Assembly: GCF_013373065.1 (NCBI RefSeq)
Contig: NZ_JABXIN010000005.1
Location: forward strand, 1 to 64,000
Length of the DNA stretch: 64,000 bases
DNA from: Algoriphagus sp.
GTDB lineage: Bacteria; Bacteroidota; Bacteroidia; Cytophagales; Cyclobacteriaceae
Direction of reading: 5' to 3'
Positions 53,025-62,067 of the stretch are shown here, piece after piece (within the stretch, counting starts at the first letter, position 1; each line of letters starts with the position of its first letter). A program made the position numbers and the translations under genes. Under the pieces are notes generated by a model. That model saw only the letters and a program-made list of their open reading frames with translations, was not told where the DNA came from and ran no database searches.

Positions 53025-53387
53025 ATGGAAAAATTACCCAAATTTTCGGAAATGAATGCTCCAGAGGGATATTTCGAAACTCTTCCGGATCAAATCCTTC
53101 AAAAAGTCCATCCCCAAAACGACTGGGGCTGGGTAAAATGGGCTGCTGTTTTCCTTCTCTTCCTTACCGTTGGGATTTACACATTCTATCCCGCGAATGA
53201 AACTTCTGAATGGATAGCATTAGAGGATGAGGTCAATCTTTACATTGATGCAAATTATTGGTCAGCAGAAGATGTGCTTAGCATGAGCGATCAGCCTGAT
53301 CTTGTTTTGGATGAAATAATTGAAGAGGAAATTCCCTTTCTAGAAGAAATATTTACTGATGAATACCTAACTCCTACCGAGCAATGA
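53025..53387 (+). CDS. Single-pass membrane protein, putative anti-sigma factor
   Basis: 120 residues. The N-terminal 33 residues (MEKLPKFSEMNAPEGYFETL) are cytosolic; a single membrane segment lies at about 38-55 (WAAVFLLFLTVGIYTFYPA); the C-terminal region of about 60 residues is highly acidic (EEIPFLEEIF). The N-terminal P-x-F-S-x-M-x-A-P-E-G-Y-F pattern is common in short Bacteroidota anti-sigma-like proteins. The position directly after the ECF gene supports it. Its stop overlaps the next gene by four bases. No zinc-binding HxxxCxxC motif. Confidence 0.72.
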   Translation: MEKLPKFSEMNAPEGYFETLPDQILQKVHPQNDWGWVKWAAVFLLFLTVGIYTFYPANETSEWIALEDEVNLYIDANYWSAEDVLSMSDQPDLVLDEIIEEEIPFLEEIFTDEYLTPTEQ

Positions 53388-53824
53388 AAAAAACTGGTTT
53401 ACTCTTATTCTTCTTATTCCTAGTCGTCAATCTAAGTTTTGGACAACGGCGTGGGAATATTGACTCTGAAAAGCTAGAAGCGGCTCGTGTAGCATTTATT
53501 ACGACTCGCTTGGACTTAAGTACTGAACAAGCTGAAAAATTCTGGCCGATCTTTAATGAATTCAACAAAAAGAGAGAAGCAAACCTTAAAAAAATCGCTG
53601 GTTTAAATCCCAAGAATCAAGAAGAGGATCTAACGGAAGATCAAGCCAAACAATTAATCACACAGCGGTTTACTATTCAAAAGGAAATGATAAAAGAGGA
53701 AGAAGAGTTTGTCGAAAAAGTCTCTCAAGTGATCAGCTATCAACAGGTCTTAAAACTGAACGGATTGAATCGTGATTTTGCTAGAATGCTTTATCAACGC
53801 CAAAGGCAAGACCGAAGACCATAA
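53384..53824 (+). CDS. Spy/CpxP-like periplasmic protein
   Basis: 146 residues. A signal peptide (MKKTGLLLFFLFLVVNLSFGQ) precedes an all-helical charged protein: FITTRLDLSTEQAEKFWPIFNEFNKKRE and ITQRFTIQKEMIKEEEEFVEKVSQV, with LSTEQ in place of LTxxQ. Spy/CpxP proteins sense or chaperone misfolded envelope proteins. The four-base ATGA overlap with the anti-sigma-like gene indicates translational coupling. The three-gene set suggests an envelope stress circuit. Confidence 0.85.
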   Translation: MKKTGLLLFFLFLVVNLSFGQRRGNIDSEKLEAARVAFITTRLDLSTEQAEKFWPIFNEFNKKREANLKKIAGLNPKNQEEDLTEDQAKQLITQRFTIQKEMIKEEEEFVEKVSQVISYQQVLKLNGLNRDFARMLYQRQRQDRRP

Positions 53825-53855
53825 AAAAAGCTCCAAATGGAGCTTTTCTTTTTTT
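53823..53855. terminator. Bidirectional intrinsic terminator
   Basis: Stem AAAAGCTCC / GGAGCTTTT with loop AAAT, flanked by A-run and T-run. It closes the sigma operon and the convergent mscL gene. Confidence 0.9.
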
Positions 53856-54276
53856 ATTGCTTTTTCAGCAAATCTCGAATTTCTTCAAGAAGTACTTCAG
53901 ATTTTGGTGGTGAGGGTGGCGGTGCTGCTGCTTCTTTTTTCTCCTCCTTCTTATTCATCTTATTGATTCCTTTAATGGCCAAGAAGATCACAAATGCGAC
54001 GATAATGAAATCCACCACATTTTGGATAAACATACCGTAGTTAACGGTTACGGCAGCGATCGTTTCTCCTGCTGCATCCACTTCTTCTTCCTTCAGTGTC
54101 CACGCAAGATTCTTGAAATCGACTCCTCCCACCAAAAGTCCAATAGGAGGCATAACCACATCATTGACAAATGAAGATACAATCTTTCCGAAAGCACCTC
54201 CAATGATTACACCTACAGCCAGGTCAATCACATTTCCCCTGACCGCAAATTCTTTAAACTCTTTAAGCATTCCCAT
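53854..54276 (-). CDS. mscL: Large-conductance mechanosensitive channel
   Basis: 140 residues. [48 protein letters not shown] is the standard first helix of MscL; the second membrane helix follows ([25 protein letters not shown]), and the C-terminal bundle ([10 protein letters not shown]) ends the protein. MscL opens under membrane tension after hypo-osmotic shock. The length is normal (E. coli 136). It sits convergent to the sigma operon with a shared terminator. Confidence 0.96.
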   Translation of the reverse strand: MGMLKEFKEFAVRGNVIDLAVGVIIGGAFGKIVSSFVNDVVMPPIGLLVGGVDFKNLAWTLKEEEVDAAGETIAAVTVNYGMFIQNVVDFIIVAFVIFLAIKGINKMNKKEEKKEAAAPPPSPPKSEVLLEEIRDLLKKQ

Positions 54277-54477
54277 ACGAGTTGAATTAATGGTTGATAA
54301 TATATTCTTTCAAGAACTTACTTTTTTTCCAACTTTCACAACTGGAAATTCATTTTTTTCAATAGAATTTATTTTCTAATTGAATTTTCCTACAAACAGA
54401 CTCGAATTTATAGCTCGGATTTAAGAAAACTGACAATAGATTTTCACTAAAATTGCAAGCTCAAAATCGAATTACTC

Positions 54478-56517
54478 ATGAAACCCGAAGCCAAGAAAAT
54501 TCCAGAAATATTAGAAAAACATGGTCATAGACGAGTGGATCCATACTATTGGATGCGGGATCGTGAAAACCCAGAAGTGATCCAATACCTTGAAGCCGAA
54601 AATGCTTATCTCAAAGAACAAATGAAAGATTCGGAAGAACTTCAGGAATCTTTGTTTCACGAGATGAAATCAAGAATAAAGGAAGACGACCAAAGCGTTC
54701 CATATTTCAAAAAAGGATACTTCTGGTACCTGAGATATCGAAAAGGGGGAGAATATCCTATTTATTGTAGAAAAAAAGGAAGTCTCGAAGCTACTGAAGA
54801 AATCTTATTGGATGTCAACGAATTAGCCGAAGGGAAATCCTACTGTCAGGTGAGTGGCATGGCCATCAGTCATAACCAAAAATACCTTGCCTTCGCTATG
54901 GATGAAGTGGGCAGAAGAATCTATACTATATTTTTTAAGGATTTATCCACCGGAGAACTCCTACCCTATTCCATTTCCAATACAACAGGTAACTTGACTT
55001 GGGCCGCAGATGATACGAATGTTTTTTATAGCCGACAAGATCAAAAAACTTTGCGAGCCTTTCAGATTTACCTTCATACTATTCATTCCAATCCTAAAAA
55101 AGATCGCTTGGTATTTCAAGAGGACGATGAGGAGTTTAGCTGCCATGTTCACAAAACCAAATCGGAAGTCTTTCTTTTAATCCATTCCGAAAGTACCATC
55201 TCCTCTGAAATTCGATTTGTGGATGCCAATAAGCCACTTCAAGAATGGACTATTCTACAACCTAGAATTCCACATTTGGAATATGCGGCCGATCATTTTG
55301 GAGACCACTTTTGGATCCGAACCAATCATGAGGCTCAAAATTTTAAAATTGTTAAAGCTCCCATCGACAACCCTTCATTGGAAAATTGGGAGGACTTTAT
55401 CCCGCACCGAGAAGAAGTTTTAATAGAGGATTTTGACCTGTTTTCAGGATTTTTTGTCTCCCATGAACGATACAATGGGCTGAGCCAATTGATGATTCAA
55501 CCTTGGGATGGTAGCCCTGGACATTCATTGGATTTTGGAGAAGAAGCGTATACGGCATGGATTGGTCATAACCCAGAATTCAATACCGAATACCTCAGGT
55601 TTGGATTCAATTCCCTCATCACTCCTGCTTCTACCTTTGATTATCATATGGTGACACGGGAGAAAAAATTACTCAAGCAGCAGGAAATAGTAGGGGGTTA
55701 TGATGCCAGTGAGTTTGAATCTGCTCGGATTTGGGCAAAGGCAGAAGATAATACTATGGTCCCAATTTCATTGGTTTATAAAAAACCGCTTTTCCATGGA
55801 GATGGCACGAACCCGCTCTTACTATATGCCTATGGATCCTATGGATACAGTTCTGATGCCTATTTTTCCAGTAATCGCTTGAGTCTGTTGGATAGAGGAT
55901 TCGTATTTGCAATTGCACATGTCCGAGGAGGTGAAGATCTAGGACGAAAATGGTATGAAGACGGAAAATTATTAAAAAAGAAAAACACGTTTACCGATTT
56001 CATTTCTTGTGCCAAGCATTTGATTGAACAAAAATACACTCAGGAAGACCGCTTGTATGGAATGGGAGGAAGTGCTGGAGGCTTACTTATCGGCGCAGTT
56101 ATCAATATGCGCCCTGATTTATTCGATGGTGTGATTGCTGCGGTTCCGTTTGTGGATGTGGTTACAACCATGCTCGATGAAAGTATTCCTTTGACAACTG
56201 GAGAATATCAGGAATGGGGAAATCCAAATGATTCGGAATATTACCATTACATGCTCTCCTATTCCCCTTATGATCAAGTGACCGCTCAAGCATATCCGCA
56301 TATGTTAGTGACCTCAGGACTGCATGATTCGCAAGTTCAATATTGGGAACCTACCAAATGGGTTGCCAAGCTTCGAGAGCTAAAAACTGACAAAAACCTA
56401 TTACTTCTCCATACAAACATGGAAGCTGGTCATGGAGGAGCTTCAGGAAGATTTCAAGCACTCAAGGAACTAGCACTGGAATACGCCTTTTTATTGAAGC
56501 TTGCTTCAAATAAATAA
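54478..56517 (+). CDS. ptrB: Oligopeptidase B-type S9 peptidase (cytosolic)
   Basis: 679 residues without a signal peptide. N-terminal beta-propeller (HRRVDPYYWMRDRENPEVIQYLEAEN is the opening of oligopeptidase B), followed by the alpha/beta hydrolase domain: Ser532 in GMGGSAGG, then RPDLFDGVIAAVPFVDVVTTM, and the active-site His in NMEAGHGGASGRF. It cuts after Arg or Lys in short peptides. It is monocistronic. Part of the 54277-54477 upstream space contains no recognised signal. Confidence 0.94.
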   Translation: MKPEAKKIPEILEKHGHRRVDPYYWMRDRENPEVIQYLEAENAYLKEQMKDSEELQESLFHEMKSRIKEDDQSVPYFKKGYFWYLRYRKGGEYPIYCRKKGSLEATEEILLDVNELAEGKSYCQVSGMAISHNQKYLAFAMDEVGRRIYTIFFKDLSTGELLPYSISNTTGNLTWAADDTNVFYSRQDQKTLRAFQIYLHTIHSNPKKDRLVFQEDDEEFSCHVHKTKSEVFLLIHSESTISSEIRFVDANKPLQEWTILQPRIPHLEYAADHFGDHFWIRTNHEAQNFKIVKAPIDNPSLENWEDFIPHREEVLIEDFDLFSGFFVSHERYNGLSQLMIQPWDGSPGHSLDFGEEAYTAWIGHNPEFNTEYLRFGFNSLITPASTFDYHMVTREKKLLKQQEIVGGYDASEFESARIWAKAEDNTMVPISLVYKKPLFHGDGTNPLLLYAYGSYGYSSDAYFSSNRLSLLDRGFVFAIAHVRGGEDLGRKWYEDGKLLKKKNTFTDFISCAKHLIEQKYTQEDRLYGMGGSAGGLLIGAVINMRPDLFDGVIAAVPFVDVVTTMLDESIPLTTGEYQEWGNPNDSEYYHYMLSYSPYDQVTAQAYPHMLVTSGLHDSQVQYWEPTKWVAKLRELKTDKNLLLLHTNMEAGHGGASGRFQALKELALEYAFLLKLASNK

Positions 56518-56594
56518 AGAAATTTTCAAGCTATTTAAAAACTACAAGCAATAGTTAAATCCTTGTCAAGGAATCTGTAAATGGGATTTTTTCC

Positions 56595-56602
56595 TAACTT
56601 TG
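56595..56602 (+). promoter_or_regulatory. Candidate -7 box for mgsA-pfkA
   Basis: TAACTTTG matches TAnnTTTG, 24 bases before the mgsA ATG. No -33 at the expected distance. Confidence 0.35.
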
Positions 56603-56626
56603 GCTCGAACCTATTAAACTGAATTT

Positions 56627-56998
56627 ATGAAAATTGCTCTCATTGCCCATGATGGCAAAAAAGCCGATATGGTCCATTTTTTAAGCGGTTTTAAGGATCG
56701 TCTTCATAAGGAAGATATCGAATTAGTAGCCACGGGCACTACTGGCTCCCACATTGAAAAAGCTGGATTTAAAGTAAAAAAATTGCTTTCTGGTCCAATT
56801 GGTGGAGATGCACAGATTGCGGCAATGGCAGCCCAAAAGGAATTGGCAATGGTAATTTTTTTCAGGGACCCTTTGGATAAACATCCGCATGAACCAGACG
56901 TTCAAATGCTCATGAGAATCTGTGATGTTCATAATATTCCTTTAGCAACAAATCCTGCTTCAGCCGAACTCATGTTTAAAGCCTTAACACAAGCCTAA
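56627..56998 (+). CDS. mgsA: Methylglyoxal synthase
   Basis: 123 residues. [28 protein letters not shown] (catalytic Asp61), [37 protein letters not shown] are the family blocks. It converts dihydroxyacetone phosphate to methylglyoxal and phosphate, a bypass of lower glycolysis that responds to low phosphate. Shorter than E. coli (152) but complete in the catalytic core. The stop codon overlaps the pfkA ATG by one base (TAATG), so they are translationally coupled. Confidence 0.95.
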   Translation: MKIALIAHDGKKADMVHFLSGFKDRLHKEDIELVATGTTGSHIEKAGFKVKKLLSGPIGGDAQIAAMAAQKELAMVIFFRDPLDKHPHEPDVQMLMRICDVHNIPLATNPASAELMFKALTQA

Positions 56999-57984
56999 TG
57001 GAACCTAAAGTAATTAAACGCATCGGAGTATTAACTTCAGGTGGAGACTCCCCTGGAATGAATGCTGCTATCCGTGCCGCCGTAAGAACCGGATTTTATT
57101 ACAACATTGAAATGTTTGGAATCTACCGAGGATACGAGGGTATGATCCATAATGAGATTAAAAAACTAGACTCCAAGAATATTGCTCATGTATTAGAGCG
57201 TGGTGGTACCTTTCTGAAATCTGCCCGAAGTGAAGAATTCAGGACTCCTGAAGGTCGTCAGAAAGCGTACGAAAACCTCCGATCACATGGCATTGATGCT
57301 TTGGTTGTTATTGGTGGAGATGGTTCCTTGACTGGAGCCCATTTATTCTATAAGGAGTTTGGAATACCAGCTGTTGGTTTGCCTGGGACAATTGACAACG
57401 ACCTTTCCGGAACAGATTCAACAATTGGTTTTGACACAGCATGTAATACAGCTATTCAGGCGATTGATAAAATCCGTGACACGGCAACTTCCCACGACCG
57501 CCTGTTTTTTGTAGAAGTAATGGGAAGGGATGCTGGATTTATCGCCATCAATGCCGGTATTGGTTCGGCAGCTGCGGCAATCTTAATTCCTGAGAAAAAA
57601 ATGCCTGTAGAGGAATTGGTTGAAAAATTAAAAGTTCGAACTAAGGCCAAAAAAACATCAAATATTGTGATCGTGGCTGAAGGAGGAAAAAGTGGTGGAG
57701 CGGCAGAAATCGCTTCTAAAGTAAAGAAATACCTTCCCTACTACGATATCAAGGTTACCATTTTGGGCCACCTTCAACGTGGCGGAGCTCCTTCTTCCTT
57801 TGATAGATTGCTCGCTTCTAAGCTTGGAGTAGCTGCAGTTGAAGGGCTTTTACATGGAAAATATGATGTAATGGCCGGATTGATCAACCATAAGGTTGTT
57901 TACACTCCGATCAAAAAAGCTATCGTAGATGATAAAACCGTTGATGAGGATGATTTCAGAGTAGCGAAAATCCTCTCTACTTAA
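56998..57984 (+). CDS. pfkA: 6-phosphofructokinase (ATP type)
   Basis: 328 residues. GGDSPGMNAAIRA at the ATP site, VIGGDGSLTGA (Gly rather than Asp after G-G-D, so ATP- not PPi-dependent), and the catalytic TIDNDLSGTDSTIGFDTA. LGHLQRGGAPSSFDR is the last substrate-binding block. Complete and of normal length. It phosphorylates fructose-6-phosphate. The coupling with mgsA links the upper glycolytic commitment step with the methylglyoxal shunt. Confidence 0.97.
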   Translation: MEPKVIKRIGVLTSGGDSPGMNAAIRAAVRTGFYYNIEMFGIYRGYEGMIHNEIKKLDSKNIAHVLERGGTFLKSARSEEFRTPEGRQKAYENLRSHGIDALVVIGGDGSLTGAHLFYKEFGIPAVGLPGTIDNDLSGTDSTIGFDTACNTAIQAIDKIRDTATSHDRLFFVEVMGRDAGFIAINAGIGSAAAAILIPEKKMPVEELVEKLKVRTKAKKTSNIVIVAEGGKSGGAAEIASKVKKYLPYYDIKVTILGHLQRGGAPSSFDRLLASKLGVAAVEGLLHGKYDVMAGLINHKVVYTPIKKAIVDDKTVDEDDFRVAKILST

Positions 57985-57992
57985 AATCATGA

Positions 57993-58020
57993 AAGGCTGT
58001 CTGAAAAGGCAGCCTTTTTT
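57993..58020 (+). terminator. Intrinsic terminator after pfkA
   Basis: Stem AAGGCTG / CAGCCTT with a 10-base loop, then a T-run. Confidence 0.87.
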
Positions 58021-58114
58021 AACTTTCTTTAAAAAGGTATTTTTTTAGGATACTATCAAATTCGAAATAAAATCCCTAAACTAGGACCTATTGATTTGGT
58101 ATTTGAACTTTTGA

Positions 58115-58621
58115 ATGAAACGATTCCTGCTTTTTCTGATTTGCTTCATCTGGATAGGATTTGCATCTGCCCAATCATCGGACTTTTTATTACTCAAGCG
58201 AGGAAGTAACCTCAAGTCACAAATCCGTTATTATCCTGGGGAACAGATCACTTATAAAAGTAAAAAACTGGGCTATTTCGTGACAGATGTGATCAAAGAG
58301 TTTAGCACGGATTACATTTATATGTCTGAAAATATCATCTCTCCAAACGACATTCTAGAAATAGACATTCAAAACAAGGATAAGAGAAATGCGAGACTGA
58401 AAGCTCTAAATTTTTTGGTACTCGGATCAGGTCTTATGTTGTTAAGCGTCGATGCGATTAATTCAATTTATCAGCAAGGTGAGCTTACCATAGACCGTGA
58501 GGTAGGGATTATTGGAGGGATTTTAGTCGGAACCGGTATCGCATTGCTTCCGGTTCGTTACAAGACCTTCAAAAATACAGGGAGAAATAAATTGCAAATT
58601 ATTCTCATGCGGATGGATTAA
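58115..58621 (+). CDS. Hypothetical envelope protein with signal peptide and two C-terminal TM segments
   Basis: 168 residues: signal peptide (MKRFLLFLICFIWIGFASAQ), a beta-rich part of about 70 residues (FLLLKRGSNLKSQIRYYPGEQITYKSKKLGYFV), and two hydrophobic segments (LNFLVLGSGLMLLSVDAI and VGIIGGILVGTGIALLPV), then a basic tail. No domain recognised. Single gene between pfkA and prfB. Many Bacteroidota have such proteins next to housekeeping genes; function unknown. Confidence 0.75.
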   Translation: MKRFLLFLICFIWIGFASAQSSDFLLLKRGSNLKSQIRYYPGEQITYKSKKLGYFVTDVIKEFSTDYIYMSENIISPNDILEIDIQNKDKRNARLKALNFLVLGSGLMLLSVDAINSIYQQGELTIDREVGIIGGILVGTGIALLPVRYKTFKNTGRNKLQIILMRMD

Positions 58622-58688
58622 ATCCATTCTTCTTGCCAAAAGCAGAAATTTTTGAGACTTTTGCAGCTTGAAATTTTAATCATCTATC

Positions 58689-59790
58689 ATGACTTCGGAA
58701 CAACTGAAAGACTTGAAAGCTCGCACCTCGGCTTTAAGGAGGTATCTTTGACTACGATCGGAAGAAAGCAGAAATCCAAGATCTAGAGGCCGTCTCCTCT
58801 CAGCCCGACTTTTGGAATAATCCAGAAGAAGCAGAAAAGACAATGAAACAAATCCAGGTTCGGAAAGGCTGGACCTCTTCTTATGAAGATTTGGAACAGA
58901 TTATCCAGGATTTGGAAGTACTTTATGAATTCTACACCGCTGATGAAGTGGGTGAAGATGAAATAAAAACAGAGTTCGAAAAGGCTAAAAAGGCTGTTGA
59001 AGAACTCGAACTCAAGAAAATGCTTTCCTCAGAAGAGGATCAACTCAATGCCGTTCTTGAAATTAATCCTGGAGCAGGCGGTACAGAAAGTAACGACTGG
59101 GCTTCCATCTTGATGCGAATGTACATCATGTGGGGTGAGAAAAATGGTTACAAAGTTCGGGAGGTAGATGTTCAGCCTGGAGAAGTTGCTGGTATCAAAT
59201 CCGCAACCCTAGAATTTGAAGGTCCATTAGCCTATGGATTTTTGAAATCAGAAACAGGGGTTCATCGATTGGTTCGAATTTCACCTTTTGACTCTGGAGG
59301 AAGAAGACACACTTCTTTCGCTTCGGTCTATGCATATCCAGAAGTGGATGACACGATCGAAATCGAGATCAATCCAGCTGATGTAGAAATGCAAACTTCC
59401 CGTTCTGGTGGTGCGGGAGGACAAAATGTGAACAAGGTAGAAACCAAAGTTCAATTGACTCACAAGCCTACTGGTATTGTAGTGGTCTGTCAAATCGAAC
59501 GTTCTCAACTGGCAAACCGAGAAAAGGCGATGCAAATGCTTAAATCCCGGTTGTACCAAATGGAGCTCGAAAAACGAAATGCGGAACTAGCCAAAATTGA
59601 AGCTTCAAAACTGAGAGTAGACTTTGGTTCGCAAATCCGAAACTATGTTCTTCACCCATACAAATTGGTTAAAGATAACCGTACCGGATACGAGACATCA
59701 GATACCCAATATGTGTTAGATGGCGGCTTAAATGAATTTATGAAGGCCTACCTGTTAGCACAAAGCGAGGAAGAAGCAAACAAGGAATAA
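58689..59790 (+). CDS. prfB: Peptide chain release factor 2, with programmed +1 frameshift
   Basis: The gene starts at ATG 58689 and reads 20 codons ([20 protein letters not shown]) to an in-frame TGA at 58749-58751. The site AGGAGG TATCTTTGAC (58737-58752) is the classic RF2 frameshift: an internal Shine-Dalgarno, then CTT TGA C. A +1 slip on CTT resumes at GAC (58750) and continues for 346 residues to 59790, giving about 366 in total, the usual RF2 length. [10 protein letters not shown] (GGQ peptidyl hydrolysis motif) and [16 protein letters not shown] (SPF, UGA/UAA specificity) are present. When RF2 is scarce the ribosome slips and makes more RF2. A gene caller that ignores the shift would start it at 58843. 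Confidence 0.97.
58737..58752 (+). promoter_or_regulatory. prfB programmed +1 ribosomal frameshift site
   Basis: AGGAGG (58737-58742) spaced three bases before CTT TGA C (58746-58752). The in-frame UGA is read by RF2 itself, so slippage is autoregulatory. Sequence and position match the known bacterial RF2 site. Confidence 0.95.
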
Positions 59791-59794
59791 TAAC

Positions 59795-59818
59795 GGCCGG
59801 TACTATCCGGCCTTTTTT
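59795..59818 (+). terminator. Intrinsic terminator after prfB
   Basis: Stem GGCCGG / CCGGCC with loop TACTAT and a six-T run, four bases after the stop. Confidence 0.9.
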
Positions 59819-59832
59819 CTTAACCATCAACT

Positions 59833-61011
59833 ATGAAAAAATCCTTTTTACCTAGTTTTTTCACGCTGGATTTTTTCTTGCTCTGTCTGAGCTCCTTTTT
59901 ATTTTTTTCTTCCTTCAACATGATTATTCCGGAACTCCCCTCTTATCTGTCGTCCCTTGGCGGGGAAGACTACAAAGGATTAATCATCTCACTTTTCACC
60001 TTGTCAGCTGGATTATCTCGCCCATTTTCAGGGAAATTGGCTGATAAAATTGGGAGAATTCCAGTAATGATATTTGGAGCGACTGTTTGCTTTATATCGG
60101 GTCTTTTATATCCCATTTTAAGTTTTGTTGGCGGATTTTTATTTCTACGATTTATCCATGGATTTTCGACTGGATTTACTCCTACCGGAACTTCAGCCTA
60201 TGTTGCTGATATTGTTCCTTTTTACAGCCGAGGAGAAGCCATGGGAATACAGTCTCTTTTTGGTTCTTTAGGAATGGCCGCCGGTCCAGCGATTGGAGGT
60301 TGGATTGCCACATTTTGGCCAATCGAATACCTTTTTTATGCATCTGCGTTTACGGCCATATTTTCCATTTTGATATTAATTCGCCTGAAAGAAACAGTAT
60401 CAGAACCAGAGCGATTCAGCTTTCATCATTTCCGACTTAAGAAAGATGAAATCATAGAAAAACGAGTTCTATTACCTTCCCTTATCCTTTTTTTCTCAGT
60501 ATTCTCTTTTGGTGCCGTCTTGACCATTATCCCTGATTTCAGTGAGCATTTAGGCATAGAAAACAAAGGCTTATTCTTTGCGATTTTCACTTTATCCTCC
60601 CTAGGAATAAGACTCGTAGCAGGAAGAGCTTCGGATCGTTATGGGCGAGTTCCCGTATTACGAATGGCTGCTTTCTTGATGATTTTAGCCATGTTAACCA
60701 TTGCTTTGGCCGACAGTAAATGGATGCTATTTGTGGCAGGAATATTATTTGGTTCGGCTGTAGGAATGAACAGCCCTACAACTGCAGCTTGGGTAATTGA
60801 TTTGTCTTTAGATGCTTATCGAGGAAGGGCTTTGGCAACTATGTACATATTTTTGGAGGGTGGAATTGGTTTAGGAGCGATATTTTCAAGCCTTATATAC
60901 GGGAACAATTCCAATAATTTCCCCCGGGTATTCATCTTTTGCGCCTCCATGGCAGGTTTGGCTCTAGTGATGCTACTTTTTACCAAGCAGGCAAACTATA
61001 AATCCTCATAA
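59833..61011 (+). CDS. MFS transporter
   Basis: 392 residues with 12 membrane segments in two halves. GKLADKIGRIPVM between TM2 and TM3 is the MFS signature A loop (G-x-x-x-D-x-x-G-R-x-x), with its copy GRASDRYGRVPVL in the second half. FIHGFSTGFTPTGTSAYVADIV is the TM4-5 motif. It resembles drug or sugar efflux members. The substrate is unknown. It starts 15 bases after the prfB terminator and ends with its own weak hairpin. Confidence 0.9.
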   Translation: MKKSFLPSFFTLDFFLLCLSSFLFFSSFNMIIPELPSYLSSLGGEDYKGLIISLFTLSAGLSRPFSGKLADKIGRIPVMIFGATVCFISGLLYPILSFVGGFLFLRFIHGFSTGFTPTGTSAYVADIVPFYSRGEAMGIQSLFGSLGMAAGPAIGGWIATFWPIEYLFYASAFTAIFSILILIRLKETVSEPERFSFHHFRLKKDEIIEKRVLLPSLILFFSVFSFGAVLTIIPDFSEHLGIENKGLFFAIFTLSSLGIRLVAGRASDRYGRVPVLRMAAFLMILAMLTIALADSKWMLFVAGILFGSAVGMNSPTTAAWVIDLSLDAYRGRALATMYIFLEGGIGLGAIFSSLIYGNNSNNFPRVFIFCASMAGLALVMLLFTKQANYKSS

Positions 61012-61040
61012 GATTAATGAGAAAAAACCAGCAAAAATCC

Positions 61041-61058
61041 AGGGTACCCACCCTTTTT
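61041..61058 (+). terminator. Weak terminator-like hairpin after the MFS gene
   Basis: AGGGT / ACCCT with loop ACCC and four to five Ts. Short stem, so only moderate strength. Confidence 0.5.
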
Positions 61059-61060
61059 AA

Positions 61061-61942
61061 TTAATCAGTTCTTTCACCTACAGAAGGGTATAAAGAGTTG
61101 CTTAACTCAGGACTTGGGTTTAATTGATTTTTCCATTTTTCCGAACCCGGAGCTAAAAAGAGATACTGAAGCCTACCTTTCCAACTCGGGATTTTTGGCA
61201 ATTGATTAAAAATACTTTTGTATTCATGAAGCAAAATATCTAATGGATTGTGAGAATAGATATTGTCCGTAATACCATAAATAGGTTTTTCAGTTTCAGG
61301 CAGATAAGTCCCAAAAATGTGATCAAAAACTATCAAAATCCCCCCAAGATTTTTATCCAAATATTGAGGATTACTTCCATGATGTACTCTATGGTTGGAT
61401 GGAGTATTAAAAATATAATCCAACCATCCCAGCTTTTTCACCCTTTCAGTATGAATCATTACACTCCATAAATAAGAAACAGATTCATGTAGTAAGATAA
61501 TCAGAGGTGGTATTCCGATTAAACACAGTGGTGTCCAAAATAGAAATCGATATAATGCATGAAAAAGATTTACCCGTATACCTACTGAAAAATTAAAATG
61601 TAACGAAGAATGATGGGTAACGTGAGCGGCCCAGAAAAACCTGGATTTATGGCCCAAAAGATGGCACAAATACATGATAAAATCACAGGCAATAAACCCA
61701 AAAACCCACATCCCAATACTTAACTCCGGCTTAAAAAAAGAGAAATTATACACCAAAGAATAAAGCCCAAAAGCAATTCCTTTCATTATTAAACCAACTG
61801 GCAAAATCATTAGAGCCACAGAAAAATTGGCCATCATATCTTTCAGAAGATCTTCACCTAATTTTTTTCTCCAGGCAAAGACAAATTCCAAAAAAATAAG
61901 AATGATCAATAAGACAGTTCCAACATTATCGAGACTGAACAT
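61061..61942 (-). CDS. Sterol desaturase/fatty acid hydroxylase-family membrane protein
   Basis: 293 residues with four to five membrane segments. The diiron histidine boxes are HLLGH (94-98), HVTHH (107-111) and NHRVHHGSN at about 185. This is the SUR2/ERG3/C5-desaturase family, in which bacterial members hydroxylate fatty acids or carotenoids. The lipid substrate is not known; together with the acyltransferase at 34.4 kb it might hydroxylate the acyl chain of a sulfonolipid or ornithine lipid, which is speculation. Convergent with the MFS gene. Confidence 0.88.
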   Translation of the reverse strand: MFSLDNVGTVLLIILIFLEFVFAWRKKLGEDLLKDMMANFSVALMILPVGLIMKGIAFGLYSLVYNFSFFKPELSIGMWVFGFIACDFIMYLCHLLGHKSRFFWAAHVTHHSSLHFNFSVGIRVNLFHALYRFLFWTPLCLIGIPPLIILLHESVSYLWSVMIHTERVKKLGWLDYIFNTPSNHRVHHGSNPQYLDKNLGGILIVFDHIFGTYLPETEKPIYGITDNIYSHNPLDILLHEYKSIFNQLPKIPSWKGRLQYLFLAPGSEKWKNQLNPSPELSNSLYPSVGERTD

Positions 61943-62042
61943 AGCAATGTGGTTTTCATCCTACCCATATTCAAAAATTACAAAAAGTTTAAAAGAAAAT
62001 CATCCGTTTTAAAAAAGTCGTGGGAAAATTTCCAATTATCAC

Positions 62043-62067
62043 AAAAAAGAGGCTTTCGCCCCTTTTA
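62043..62067 (-). terminator. Terminator of the M24 peptidase gene
   Basis: On the reverse strand a GGGGCGAAAGCCTC-like stem with a GNRA-type loop is followed by a six-T run. One mismatch in the stem. Confidence 0.75.
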
